Assembly (NCBI GenBank): GCA_007693945.1
Contig: RECP01000076.1
Location: 36,687-100,686, forward strand
DNA length: 64,000 bases
From: Spirochaetaceae bacterium
GTDB lineage: Bacteria > Spirochaetota > Spirochaetia > DSM-27196 > PWMO01
Direction of reading: 5' to 3'
Positions 63,764-64,000 of this stretch are shown in pieces. The notes below the pieces were generated by a model, which did no database searches, was not told where the DNA came from, and was given only the letters and a program-made list of their open reading frames with translations. The translations under genes and the position numbers were made by a program. Each line of letters begins with the position of its first letter. Position 1 is the first letter of the stretch.

Positions 63764-63793
63764 ATATACCTCCTCCTCTTGACCGTCCGCACC

Positions 63794-63842
63794 CTTATAC
63801 GCGCAACGTTCGCATATAAGAACGCAGTTCGGATTTAAGAAC
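63794..63842 (-). promoter_or_regulatory. Tandem operator-like repeats in the ABC operon leader
   Basis: Two 16-base elements, GTTCGCATATAAGAAC and GTTCGGATTTAAGAAC (plus-strand reading), lie 19 bases apart at 63808 and 63827. Each has GTTC/GAAC ends in inverted order. The first overlaps a 27-base near-perfect palindrome centred on AACGTT (63794-63820). They lie just downstream of the promoter, so a repressor would block transcription. The regulator is not in the window. Confidence 0.6.
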
Positions 63843-63855
63843 CGGCTGATGCATA

Positions 63856-63884
63856 ACCATACACCTGCTTGGTCCAGTTGTCAA
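63856..63884 (-). promoter_or_regulatory. Promoter of the sugar ABC operon
   Basis: On the minus strand a perfect TTGACA and TATGGT are 17 bases apart. The leader of about 85 bases carries the operator-like repeats. From 63885 to the window end I see no gene, only G+C-rich sequence. Confidence 0.7.
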
Positions 63885-64000
63885 TTCGCCGCGGGCGGTT
63901 GCAGCAATCCGCATTTTGACCGCACGGAGCCGCACGCGCCGACGTTGTCCTTACCCCCAGGCGAGCGGCAGCCGTCGCCATATGGTGCACGGAGTCGGTT

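Overview
The window is 64 kb of G+C-rich chromosomal DNA. It is densely coding, with short gaps and small operons on both strands. I think it comes from a free-living spirochaete of the Spirochaeta/Alkalispirochaeta kind. This rests on gene content and protein style, not on a marker gene: a very long FapA (DUF342) protein beside a MinD-like ATPase, a DUF4954 beta-helix protein, a MurA with Asp in place of the catalytic Cys, a HisE with an unusual N-terminal half, and both lipoprotein maturation enzymes Lgt and Lnt. No rRNA, tRNA, CRISPR array, insertion sequence or prophage gene was recognised. With corrected starts, no gene-free stretch exceeds about 300 bases.

Layout. 1-5.8 kb: end of a GH3 glycosidase, a GH1 beta-glucosidase translationally coupled to a CrtI-type desaturase, then a UbiG-like methyltransferase with an internal in-frame gap, a URO-D family protein and a DJ-1/PfpI protein. 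5.9-9.5 kb: a hypothetical gene and the three-subunit proton-translocating transhydrogenase pntAA-pntAB-pntB. 9.5-13 kb (minus strand): a GAF/HD-GYP protein, a Cys/His-rich ribbon-helix-helix regulator with a palindrome in its own promoter, ribosomal protein L28, and a PlsC-like acyltransferase with a zinc ribbon. 13-21 kb: lnt facing lgt, then fapA, a MinD-like gene and a small membrane protein. 21-24 kb: ctpA, rsmE and a WecG/TagA glycosyltransferase.

24-33 kb is the most unusual part. It holds a sigma-54 activator without a DNA-binding domain, a small exported protein, an SDR, and an operon joining a STAS-zinc-ribbon protein, PspA and an OmpR-type regulator whose receiver has lost its phosphoacceptor. 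An AT-rich gap with paired DnaA-box-like 9-mers follows, then an envelope operon of two polytopic proteins and a membrane-anchored J-domain protein. 33-41.6 kb: murA with a lipoprotein gene, aspartokinase and threonine synthase, and a minus-strand pair of an HD protein and DUF4954. 41.7-44.7 kb: a rhamnose-type catabolic operon (mutarotase, class II aldolase, FGGY kinase). 44.8-50.9 kb: hisA-hisE, leuB, transketolase and xylulokinase. 50.9-59.4 kb: a large exported protein, a TPR lipoprotein, a DHH phosphoesterase, a TraB protein, RadA and an MFS exporter. 59.4-64 kb (minus): a sugar ABC importer (binding protein and two permeases), a sialidase-like protein and the C-terminal stub of a Gfo/Idh/MocA oxidoreductase, under a promoter with tandem operator-like repeats.

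Taken together, the genes describe a saccharolytic, envelope-rich bacterium that hydrolyses glycosides, imports sugars, feeds pentose and deoxyhexose pathways, balances NADPH through Pnt and makes its own amino acids. Several genes have a good -10 box only 6-12 nt before the start codon and little or no Shine-Dalgarno sequence, so leaderless messages may be common. All functional calls come from reading the translations; no database search was possible.
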